8,401 nt of DNA from Bacteroidota bacterium (GTDB taxonomy: Bacteria > Bacteroidota > Bacteroidia > Flavobacteriales > Weeksellaceae): contig JAEWOM010000172.1 in assembly GCA_023399675.1 (NCBI GenBank), positions 1-8,401 of the forward strand. Reading direction: 5' to 3'. The notes under the pieces are model-generated. The model saw only the letters and a list, made by a program, of their open reading frames with translations, searched no databases and was not told the DNA's origin. A program made the position numbers and the translations under genes. Shown here piece by piece: positions 1 through 5,443 of this stretch; the stretch's first letter is position 1; each line of letters starts with the position of its first letter.

Positions 1-936
1 GTGCAGAATTACGAACTCGACAACAGGCAAACTGCGCATGTTACGTACAACCTTAAAATTACTGGAATGAACGGCAAAGTTATTCTGGAAAAGAAAGACA
101 GCAAAGCAATCACTTCTGCAGGTCTTAACCCCGATTTTGTACAGCTGTCGGAAGAATTTTCAACACTTACACTCAAAAACAATGATGCTTTCGGCCGTTA
201 CCAAATCAGCATCCATCTTTTCGACCAGCTTAACGGTTCAACCAAACAGTTGGAAACAACAGTACATTTGGTACCGCTTCCGGATGTGCGAACGATCGGA
301 CTTACCGCGGAAGAAAATTACTGGCAGTGGAAAAATAATTATTATAATAAGAAAGAACCCGAGAAAGCGCTCTCCTATTTTGTTTTTTTTACGCAGAGTG
401 AATTACCTCAAAAGCGCAGTGAGCTGCTGTCGGCGATTGCCTTTTTCCGAACTATTTTCCGGGAAAACCGTATTCTCCTAACAGAGTTTAAAGATGCTTA
501 TACTGAAAGTGATGAGGAAACACGCTTTTTACTCGCACTGTTGCTCTACCATTCCACCAACGAAGATTCTTTCAGCAGGTATATGAATGATTCCGCGCTG
601 CTGGAACAGGTTCAGCAGACCAAAATTCCGCTGCCGGATCAGGAAATCACGCAAGCAGAACAGATTGAAATGCTTTGGTCAGAATTTTCGGCAAGCGGCA
701 GACAGGAACCCGTTTCAAAAATCATCAGTGTTCTTGACCGGAATCAGAATGGAAAAGTTAAGTCAGACAAAAAAACCGGTGAAGCACTGTTTCAGGCTGC
801 CAGGGAGTCTTTAAAAGAACGACTTCCCAATGAACCGCTGGCATTGGGATATGCTCAGTGGATTCTCGCGAACGGAAATCTCAGCGGAAAAGCGAAACGA
901 GAACTCACCAGAATTCTGAAGCAGGCGAGCCGTTGA
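1..936 (+). CDS. Unrecognised protein, beta-rich N-terminal part plus helical C-terminal part (5' end probably outside the window)
   Basis: I do not recognise this family. The frame is open from the first base, and although codon 1 reads GTG, the protein begins in the middle of what looks like a beta-strand domain with no signal peptide or natural N-terminus, so it is probably a fragment missing its start. Visible residues 1-95 alternate hydrophobic and polar positions and include a G-R-Y-Q-I-S-I strand, suggesting an Ig-like or other beta-sandwich fold. From about residue 104 it becomes charged and helical, with aromatic-rich helices (W108, W110, Y114, Y115) and a lysine/arginine-rich C-terminus (residues 285-311). 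No catalytic motif is evident. The stretch D-R-N-Q-N-G-K at 246-252 faintly resembles a calcium loop but lacks a flanking EF-hand. Its stop at 934-936 lies 24 bases before tsaE with no terminator, so the two are probably cotranscribed. The reading frame is certain; the function is unknown. Confidence 0.8.
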   Translation: MQNYELDNRQTAHVTYNLKITGMNGKVILEKKDSKAITSAGLNPDFVQLSEEFSTLTLKNNDAFGRYQISIHLFDQLNGSTKQLETTVHLVPLPDVRTIGLTAEENYWQWKNNYYNKKEPEKALSYFVFFTQSELPQKRSELLSAIAFFRTIFRENRILLTEFKDAYTESDEETRFLLALLLYHSTNEDSFSRYMNDSALLEQVQQTKIPLPDQEITQAEQIEMLWSEFSASGRQEPVSKIISVLDRNQNGKVKSDKKTGEALFQAARESLKERLPNEPLALGYAQWILANGNLSGKAKRELTRILKQASR

Positions 937-960
937 TTAACACAAAAAAAAATTAAGATT

Positions 961-1371
961 TTGAAGAAATTTCGAGTTGAAAAAATGTCCGACTGGCGGC
1001 ATATAGCTGCGCTCATCGTACCGGAATTAAAGCACAGAATTCTGCTGCTGAAAGGAAACCTCGGCGCCGGAAAGACAACTTTTACGCAGTTTTTGATGAA
1101 AGAACTGAACAGCAGTGACGAGGTAACCTCACCCACCTATTCGATCGTTAACGAATATGAAACGCCCGAAGGCAGCGTTTTTCATTTTGATCTGTACCGC
1201 CTGAATGACATCAGCGAAGTGTATGATATCGGAATGGATGAATATCTGGAAAAAGGCAGACTTTCTGTCATCGAATGGCCCGAAATATTCGAAGCCGATC
1301 TGGAGGGTCTTCATTTCCATACCGTCAGCATCGAAAACAAAGGTGATTTTCGTGAGTTGCTTATGCAATAA
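961..1371 (+). CDS. tsaE: TsaE, tRNA N6-threonylcarbamoyladenosine biosynthesis ATPase
   Basis: TsaE (YjeE family) is the small P-loop ATPase that works with TsaB and TsaD to make the t6A modification at position 37 of ANN-decoding tRNAs in the cytoplasm. The 136-residue length is typical. The Walker A motif G-N-L-G-A-G-K-T lies at residues 32-39, the S-P-T-Y motif at 57-60, the Mg-associated D-L-Y-R-L at 77-81, and the family hallmark E-W-P-E at 105-108. I chose the TTG start at 961 over the in-frame ATG at 985 because TsaE normally has a beta strand before its first helix, and residues 2-8 (K-K-F-R-V-E-K) supply it; starting at 985 would remove that strand. An A-rich tract at 944-952 precedes the start and there is no Shine-Dalgarno sequence. 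It lies 24 bases after the preceding gene and about 60 bases before the dehydrogenase gene, whose promoter candidate overlaps its 3' end. Confidence 0.93.
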   Translation: MKKFRVEKMSDWRHIAALIVPELKHRILLLKGNLGAGKTTFTQFLMKELNSSDEVTSPTYSIVNEYETPEGSVFHFDLYRLNDISEVYDIGMDEYLEKGRLSVIEWPEIFEADLEGLHFHTVSIENKGDFRELLMQ

Positions 1372-1383
1372 GGATTATCTTTG
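1357..1383 (+). promoter_or_regulatory. Bacteroidetes-type promoter candidate for the dehydrogenase gene
   Basis: TATCTTTG at 1376-1383 matches the Bacteroidetes -7 consensus TAnnTTTG exactly, and a TTG at 1357-1359 sits 16 bases upstream as the -33 element, slightly closer than usual. The -33 element lies inside the end of tsaE. The predicted transcription start is near 1390, giving a leader of about 40 bases before the ATG at 1432. The dehydrogenase could therefore be expressed independently of tsaE. Confidence 0.6.
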
Positions 1384-1431
1384 CATCAGAAAAAAATGAC
1401 GGGATTTTATTAACATAAATATGACAGCGCT

Positions 1432-2625
1432 ATGAGTTCCGGAAACGTCTTTACCCCTTTCACAGAGGAGGATTTGATGCCACGTGAAGAAAAACTTGAG
1501 GTGGTAAAAAAAGCCAAACAGTATTCCATTGGCGTTCCCAAAGAAACCTGCCTTAACGAAAGACGTACCTGTATAACACCGGATGCGGTGCAGGTTCTTG
1601 TAAACTGCGGACACGAAATTTATATAGAAAAAGATGCGGGTACAGGGTCCTTTTTTACAGACCGTCAGTATGCTGAAGCCGGAGCCATCATTTCAGAAGA
1701 TCCGAAGCAGGTTTTCGGGCAGGATCTCGTGCTGAAGATCAATCCGCCCACCGTTGAAGAAATTGAATTTTTAAAACCGAATTCCTATCTGGTTTCCGCG
1801 CTCCAGATAAACCTCCGCGATAAAGAATACTTCAGGAAACTGGCTGAGAAAAAGGTGAATGCCATCGCCTTTGAGTTCATCATGGATGAATACAAACAGC
1901 TGTCGCTGGTCCGTTTGATCGGAGAAATTGCCGGTACGGCAGCAGTTCTCTACGCTTCGGAAATCCTCGCACTGTCCAACGGACTCATGCTTGGCGGAAT
2001 TACCGGTGTGCGACCATGCGAAGTGGTCATCATCGGTGCCGGAATTGTGGGCGAATTTGCAACGAAATCTGCAATCGGTTTGGGTGCAAGTGTCAAAGTA
2101 TTCGATAATTCCCTGTCCAAACTGCGCAGGCTGCACACATTGGTGGACAGCCGCGTTCCTACTTCGATTATCGATCCGAAAGAACTCGGGAAATCGTTGA
2201 GAAGAGCTGATCTGGTGATCGGAGCATTACCACGAAATAACCAGCAGCCGGTCATTACCGAAGACATGGTGATAAAAATGAAAAAAGGCAGTATCATCAT
2301 CGACGTTTCCATCGATCACGGTAAAGTAGCCGAAACCTCGGAACTTACAACGATGGAGGATCCGTACGTTATAAAACACGATGTTATCCACTGCGGATTG
2401 CCGAATCTTACCTCCAGAATTCCGAGAACGACCACCAAAGCGATTTCGAATTTCTTTATATCCTACCTGCTGAATTACGATGAAGAAGGTGGTTTCGAGA
2501 ATGTACTGGTGCGGAAAAATGAAATGAAACAAAGCCTCTACATGTATAAAGGACGGCACACCAACAAGTCCATCTGTGACCGTTTCTGCCTAACTTACCA
2601 CGATATCAATCTGCTAATTTTTTAA
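1432..2625 (+). CDS. Alanine dehydrogenase/PNT-family NAD(P)-dependent dehydrogenase (usually annotated alanine dehydrogenase)
   Basis: Family members catalyse NAD-dependent oxidative deamination of L-alanine to pyruvate and ammonium; the related transhydrogenase alpha subunit PntA shares the fold. The N-terminal substrate domain begins at Y-S-I-G-V-P-K-E-T (31-39) and keeps the arginine of R-T-C-I-T-P (R45). The Rossmann nucleotide-binding loop is I-G-A-G-I-V-G at 201-207, followed by an acidic residue (D225) at the end of the second strand, which suits NAD rather than NADP. The aspartate of V-S-I-D-H-G (D295) corresponds to the cofactor-site aspartate of alanine dehydrogenases. By recalled alignment, the catalytic lysine and histidine positions are N104 and Q125, as in PntA, so the exact reaction is uncertain. 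The length of 397 exceeds the roughly 370 of classical enzymes because of a 30-residue N-terminal extension and a tail ending T-Y-H-D-I-N-L-L-I-F. The ATG at 1432 is preferred over M16 because I recall this extension in flavobacterial homologues. It precedes the DUF4258-like gene by 8 bases. Confidence 0.85.
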   Translation: MSSGNVFTPFTEEDLMPREEKLEVVKKAKQYSIGVPKETCLNERRTCITPDAVQVLVNCGHEIYIEKDAGTGSFFTDRQYAEAGAIISEDPKQVFGQDLVLKINPPTVEEIEFLKPNSYLVSALQINLRDKEYFRKLAEKKVNAIAFEFIMDEYKQLSLVRLIGEIAGTAAVLYASEILALSNGLMLGGITGVRPCEVVIIGAGIVGEFATKSAIGLGASVKVFDNSLSKLRRLHTLVDSRVPTSIIDPKELGKSLRRADLVIGALPRNNQQPVITEDMVIKMKKGSIIIDVSIDHGKVAETSELTTMEDPYVIKHDVIHCGLPNLTSRIPRTTTKAISNFFISYLLNYDEEGGFENVLVRKNEMKQSLYMYKGRHTNKSICDRFCLTYHDINLLIF

Positions 2626-2633
2626 GAAATCTG

Positions 2634-3005
2634 ATGCGAAAACTAAAATTCTTTCTTATAGGCCTTGTTCCCGGTCTGTTGATTGTATTTTTTATCCTGA
2701 ACCAAAAAGGCGCAAGCTGCAGCGGCTATCTGCCGGATTCCCGGGTGCGTGCCGAAACGCTTTCCAAAGAATTTACTTTTTCTCCGGAATTTCAGTCTGG
2801 ACTGAGCCAAAATAAAATGGACGAAAAATTTCTGCGTGATAGCCTGATCAAGTACGGCGAAATCGATTTTAAGCGAAGCCAGGCTCAACGGGAACCCTGC
2901 CCGAGTTACCTGCTTTCGTATCCTGATGACAACCCGAGATTCGAAATTACATTCGAAAAATGTGAGGAAGGTGCGAATTTTAAAACGATAAAGAAAATCA
3001 GATAG
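2634..3005 (+). CDS. Small membrane-anchored protein, probable DUF4258 family
   Basis: This is a 123-residue protein of unknown function. A basic start (M-R-K-L-K) is followed by one hydrophobic segment at about residues 5-23, which reads as an N-terminal membrane anchor (or an uncleaved signal) placing the rest in the periplasm. The remainder contains L-I-K-Y-G-E-I-D-F-K (71-80), P-C-P-S-Y (88-92) and F-E-I-T-F-E-K-C (103-110), a pattern I associate with flavobacterial DUF4258 proteins; this assignment is from memory. Cysteines are at 29, 89 and 110. C29 is not in a clear lipobox. The start codon lies 8 bases after the dehydrogenase stop, so the two are very likely cotranscribed, but nothing in the sequence links it to the enzyme's chemistry. 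Confidence 0.75.
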   Translation: MRKLKFFLIGLVPGLLIVFFILNQKGASCSGYLPDSRVRAETLSKEFTFSPEFQSGLSQNKMDEKFLRDSLIKYGEIDFKRSQAQREPCPSYLLSYPDDNPRFEITFEKCEEGANFKTIKKIR

Positions 3006-3096
3006 TCCGGAAATTTCTGTTAATTTCAAATAATCGCTGAAGCAGATCGTACTGAAGTTACGCAAGTAGCAAGAACTGCGGCATCATAGATTTACG

Positions 3097-3120
3097 CCCT
3101 GATTCTTCCTGATAATCGGG
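3097..3120 (+). terminator. Weak hairpin, possible terminator after the dehydrogenase-DUF4258 transcript
   Basis: Arms 3097-3104 (CCCTGATT) and 3114-3120 (AATCGGG) form a 7-bp stem with one bulged T (3100) and a 9-base loop. The following bases, TGTAATTTT, provide only a poor T-tract. It also overlaps the expected -33 region of the next gene's promoter, so it could be regulatory or accidental. Confidence 0.3.
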
Positions 3121-3133
3121 TGTAATTTTCACT

Positions 3134-3141
3134 TACATTTG
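3134..3141 (+). promoter_or_regulatory. -7 promoter element for the DUF486/DMT gene
   Basis: TACATTTG is an exact match to TAnnTTTG and ends 17 bases before the ATG at 3159, predicting a leader of roughly a dozen bases. No TTG is present at the expected -33 position, so the promoter is probably weak or activator-dependent. Confidence 0.5.
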
Positions 3142-3158
3142 CAGAAATATCCTGAATT

Positions 3159-3530
3159 ATGTCGAAAGCAGTAATTACCGTTCTGTTTCTGGTGATATCC
3201 AATATTTTTATGACTTTGGCGTGGTACGGACATCTGAAACTTGAAGAGATGGGCTGGCTGAAGAAAACCGGAATTTTTGCCATCATCATGTTAAGCTGGG
3301 GTCTTGCACTCTTTGAGTATATTTTTCAGGTACCCGCAAACAAAATCGGGTTTGACGGAAATGGCGGTCCGTTTTCGCTTTTTCAACTGAAGGTGATTCA
3401 GGAAGTAATCACGCTGATTGTTTTCACCGGTTTCGCATTGATTGCATTTAAAAATACAACCCTGAAAATGAATCATCTCTATGCCGCCATCTGTCTGGTT
3501 TTGGCTGTTTATTTTGTCTTCAAAAAGTAA
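3159..3530 (+). CDS. DUF486/DMT-type four-helix membrane protein
   Basis: This 123-residue protein is almost entirely hydrophobic, with four predicted inner-membrane helices at about residues 4-22, 37-54, 77-97 and 104-121. The motif E-Y-I-F-Q-V-P-A-N-K-I-G at 53-64 and F-Q-L-K-V-I-Q-E at 75-82 are what I recognise as the DUF486 signature. That family is distantly grouped with small drug/metabolite (DMT, SMR-like) transporters, and no substrate is established. Length and topology are complete for the family. The ATG at 3159 starts directly at the first helix and sits just downstream of a good -7 box. It is a single-gene unit: a separate promoter lies upstream, and a hairpin starting 2 bases after its stop separates it from the convergent gene on the other strand. 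Confidence 0.85.
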   Translation: MSKAVITVLFLVISNIFMTLAWYGHLKLEEMGWLKKTGIFAIIMLSWGLALFEYIFQVPANKIGFDGNGGPFSLFQLKVIQEVITLIVFTGFALIAFKNTTLKMNHLYAAICLVLAVYFVFKK

Positions 3531-3531
3531 A

Positions 3532-3559
3532 AACGGTCGACGCTGAAGCGCCGCCCGTT
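3532..3559. terminator. Bidirectional intrinsic terminator between convergent genes
   Basis: AACGG (3532-3536) pairs with CCGTT (3555-3559), continued by CG/CG and CGC/GCG pairs around a TGAA loop (3544-3547), with two single-base mismatches. On the + strand it follows the DUF486 stop immediately and is trailed by CTTT; on the - strand it is followed by TTTTT (+ strand A-run 3529-3533) and lies about 28 bases after the outer-membrane protein stop. It can serve both convergent transcripts and looks stronger for the - strand. Confidence 0.65.
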
Positions 3560-3587
3560 CTTTGAAATAATATAAAATCATGAAATT

Positions 3588-4256
3588 TTAGAACAGCAAT
3601 ACCTGCAGAAATCCGCCGATATTATTCTCATTGTGCTTTGTCGGCCCATAAAACTCAAAATTTGCTCCTACCCCGAAAGTAAATTCCCGGTAAGTAAGCC
3701 CTGCCCTTGCGCGAATATAGCTTCTTGCATGGAAATCTGCCTTTATTGCATGAACATAAGTTTCCTGAAGTCTGCTGTAAAAATTCCAGGTATCGTTTAT
3801 TGCCGGGCGGTATTCCACAATACCTAAGGTTTTAAATGATGCGTCTTTGCTCAGATCAATTCGCGGCATGGCTATCAGCAAAAATTCCGGATTAGCATAG
3901 GTGTAAATTAATGCTGCAGACGGACGAATACCCGTAACCGGCGTTGTATGAAACCCGGCTCCGAATTTCAGACCTTTCACAATATCAACCGTCCCTTTTG
4001 CCATAATCATGTGATCGCTCCGATTCAGTTGTCCCCAGTCTGAATTGAGATCGACAACACTGAAAAATCCCGCTTTCGGATAACTCTTGATTTTTTTATC
4101 GGTAATCATCTGAAAAGAGACACCGCGACTTCCTACCAATACCTCTGTATTTGTCGGTGGATTATGAAATTCCGGCGTTTCTGTTTCCTGTGCGATTGAC
4201 ACTGTACCCACCGTCAGCGCAACTGCAGACAATAAAAGTTTAATTTGACGTTTCAT
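3588..4256 (-). CDS. Small outer-membrane beta-barrel-like protein of unknown function
   Basis: The 222-residue product has a clear Sec signal peptide: basic M-K-R-Q-I-K, a hydrophobic core at residues 7-19, and a likely cut after S-I-A (20-22), giving a mature start at Q23 as is common in flavobacteria. The mature part is a series of amphipathic strands with glycines and aromatics at turns, for example K-F-G-A-G-F (97-102), A-A-L-I-Y-T-Y (114-120), Y-I-R-A-R-A-G-L-T-Y (180-189) and F-T-F-G-V-G-A-N-F (192-200). It ends in F222 after a final strand G-F-L-Q-V-L-L-F. A terminal aromatic is the usual BAM recognition signal. The size would suit a barrel of about 8-10 strands. No enzymatic motif or family was recognised. 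The gene stands alone, convergent with the DUF486 gene and separated by about 190 bases and a terminator from the transketolase genes. Confidence 0.8.
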   Translation of the reverse strand: MKRQIKLLLSAVALTVGTVSIAQETETPEFHNPPTNTEVLVGSRGVSFQMITDKKIKSYPKAGFFSVVDLNSDWGQLNRSDHMIMAKGTVDIVKGLKFGAGFHTTPVTGIRPSAALIYTYANPEFLLIAMPRIDLSKDASFKTLGIVEYRPAINDTWNFYSRLQETYVHAIKADFHARSYIRARAGLTYREFTFGVGANFEFYGPTKHNENNIGGFLQVLLF

Positions 4257-4327
4257 GATGAATTTAATTTTTAAATATTTATACCACTATGATAAAAAAC
4301 CTTTTATTTAAAGGAATTTATATCCGT

Positions 4328-4335
4328 CAAAAATA
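4328..4335 (-). promoter_or_regulatory. -7 promoter element candidate for the outer-membrane protein gene
   Basis: On the - strand this reads TATTTTTG, an exact match to TAnnTTTG, 71 bases before the ATG at 4256. There is no TTG at normal -33 spacing; the nearest (+ strand CAA at 4363-4365) is 27 bases away, too far. The low-complexity AT composition of this region makes chance matches likely. Confidence 0.35.
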
Positions 4336-4354
4336 TCCTGTTTTCACCTCATCT

Positions 4355-4388
4355 TAATAGGACAAATCTTGCGATTAGCAGGACATTT
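4355..4388 (-). repeat. Pair of direct repeats 21 bp apart, possible regulator-binding site
   Basis: The + strand segments TAATAGGACAAAT (4355-4367) and TAGCAGGACATTT (4376-4388) share TA, AGGACA and a final T at the same positions, and start exactly 21 bases apart, about two helical turns. They lie just upstream of the -7 candidate for the outer-membrane protein gene, with the near copy over the expected -33 region. The arrangement resembles binding sites of regulators that contact two direct repeats on one DNA face. The match is short and could be accidental. Confidence 0.3.
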
Positions 4389-4401
4389 TTAAAAAAGACA
4401 C

Positions 4402-4427
4402 AAAAAAACACGCCCGAAAGCGTGTTT
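4402..4427 (-). terminator. Intrinsic terminator of the transketolase genes
   Basis: A perfect 8-bp stem (4406-4413 AAACACGC with 4420-4427 GCGTGTTT) has a 6-base loop. Read on the - strand it is followed by an unbroken T-run (+ strand A-run 4402-4408 overlaps the stem base). It starts about 22 bases beyond the transketolase C-subunit stop, ending that transcript before the outer-membrane protein gene. Confidence 0.85.
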
Positions 4428-4449
4428 AATTATATGTTCTAAACTGATG

Positions 4450-5397
4450 TTATCTCGACATCACATTCTGTACAGCTTCTTTCACAGCAGCGGCGTCAAT
4501 TTTATACTTTTTCATGAGTTCGGCAGGGGTACCGCTTTCACCAAAGGTATCATTTACTGCTACAAATTCCTGCGGTGTCGGACGTTTTCTGGCAAGCAGG
4601 CCGGCAACAGATTCTCCCAGTCCACCCAAATAATTGTGCTCTTCTGCAGTAACAATTCTTCCCGTTTTTTCAACAGATTTCAGGATGATTTCCTCATCAA
4701 GCGGTTTAATCGTGTGAATGTTGATGACCTCACAGGAAATACCTTCCTTCTCCAGTTCTTCAGCTGCCACCAGGGATTCCCACACGAGATGTCCCGTTGC
4801 TACAACAGTAACATCCTTGCCTTCCTGCAGCAAAATTCCTTTTCCGATTTCAAATTCCGTGTCTTCCGGCAGGAATACGGGAACTGCGGGTCTTCCGAAT
4901 CTTAGGTAAACCGGACCTTCATAATCAGCGATTGCGATGGTTGCTGCTTTGGTCTGATTATAATCGCAGGGATTGATTACCACCATATGGGGCAGCATTT
5001 TCATTAAACCGATATCTTCCAGCGTTTGGTGGGTTGCACCGTCTTCTCCCAGTGTAAGCCCGGCATGTGAAGCACAGATTTTTACATTTTTGTTGGAATA
5101 AGCGATGGACTGACGGATCTGGTCGTACACACGGCATGTTGAAAAATTGGCAAATGTTCCGGTGAACGGAATCTTACCATTGATTGATAAACCGGCAGCA
5201 ATACCCATCATATTGGCTTCCGCGATGCCCACCTGGAAAAATCTTTCAGGCGCTTTTTCGATGAATTTTTCCATTTTGAGGGAACCGATCAGGTCGGCGC
5301 AAAGCGCAACTACATCCTGGTTTTTGTCGGCCAGTTCAGCAAGTCCGGCTCCAAATCCGCTTCTTGTATCTTTTTTCTCAGTATATGTATATTTCAT
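4450..5397 (-). CDS. Transketolase, C-terminal subunit (pyrimidine-binding and C-terminal domains)
   Basis: This is the second half of a split transketolase, which moves two-carbon ketol units between sugar phosphates in the non-oxidative pentose phosphate pathway using thiamine diphosphate. The pyrimidine (PYR) domain spans about residues 5-165. It has the catalytic glutamate in G-I-A-E-A-N-M (E60), which activates the cofactor's aminopyrimidine, the F-A-N-F-S segment (82-86), and G-E-D-G-A-T-H-Q (117-124), whose H123 matches a substrate-binding histidine. A phosphate/substrate-site arginine is in L-R-F-G-R-P (165-170). The transketolase C-terminal domain follows from about 185, with G-H-L-V-W-E-S (202-208) and A-E-E-H-N-Y-L-G-G-L-G-E (251-262). 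At 315 residues it is normal for a C-subunit. It starts 46 bases after the N-subunit stop with no terminator between, so the two are cotranscribed and should form one enzyme. Confidence 0.93.
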   Translation of the reverse strand: MKYTYTEKKDTRSGFGAGLAELADKNQDVVALCADLIGSLKMEKFIEKAPERFFQVGIAEANMMGIAAGLSINGKIPFTGTFANFSTCRVYDQIRQSIAYSNKNVKICASHAGLTLGEDGATHQTLEDIGLMKMLPHMVVINPCDYNQTKAATIAIADYEGPVYLRFGRPAVPVFLPEDTEFEIGKGILLQEGKDVTVVATGHLVWESLVAAEELEKEGISCEVINIHTIKPLDEEIILKSVEKTGRIVTAEEHNYLGGLGESVAGLLARKRPTPQEFVAVNDTFGESGTPAELMKKYKIDAAAVKEAVQNVMSR

Positions 5398-5443
5398 TAC
5401 GATCTTTTAAAATTGGAATACTATTTTCTCAACGGTTCGGCAA

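Noticed and set aside
382..389. Run of eight T within the first gene, as a possible slippage or frameshift site
   Set aside because: The zero frame continues intact for another 180 codons and the alternative frames close without a recognisable product, so nothing supports programmed frameshifting.
1771..2312. Two overlapping - strand open frames opposite the dehydrogenase gene
   Set aside because: Both are shadows of the coding strand, with His/Cys-rich or Ser/Thr-rich translations lacking any motif.
3010..3027. Hairpin GAAATT...AATTTC just after the DUF4258-like gene
   Set aside because: The 6-bp stem is almost all A/T and no T-tract follows, so it is not a credible terminator.
2643..3065. 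140-codon - strand open frame opposite the DUF4258-like gene
   Set aside because: It is antisense to a gene with a clear membrane anchor and tight operon spacing, and its product is Phe/Lys/Arg-rich with no domain.
4447..4905. 152-codon + strand open frame opposite the transketolase C-subunit gene
   Set aside because: It is fully antisense to a gene with intact catalytic motifs, its translation is rich in Phe, Ser and Cys with no recognisable domain, and it has no promoter of its own.
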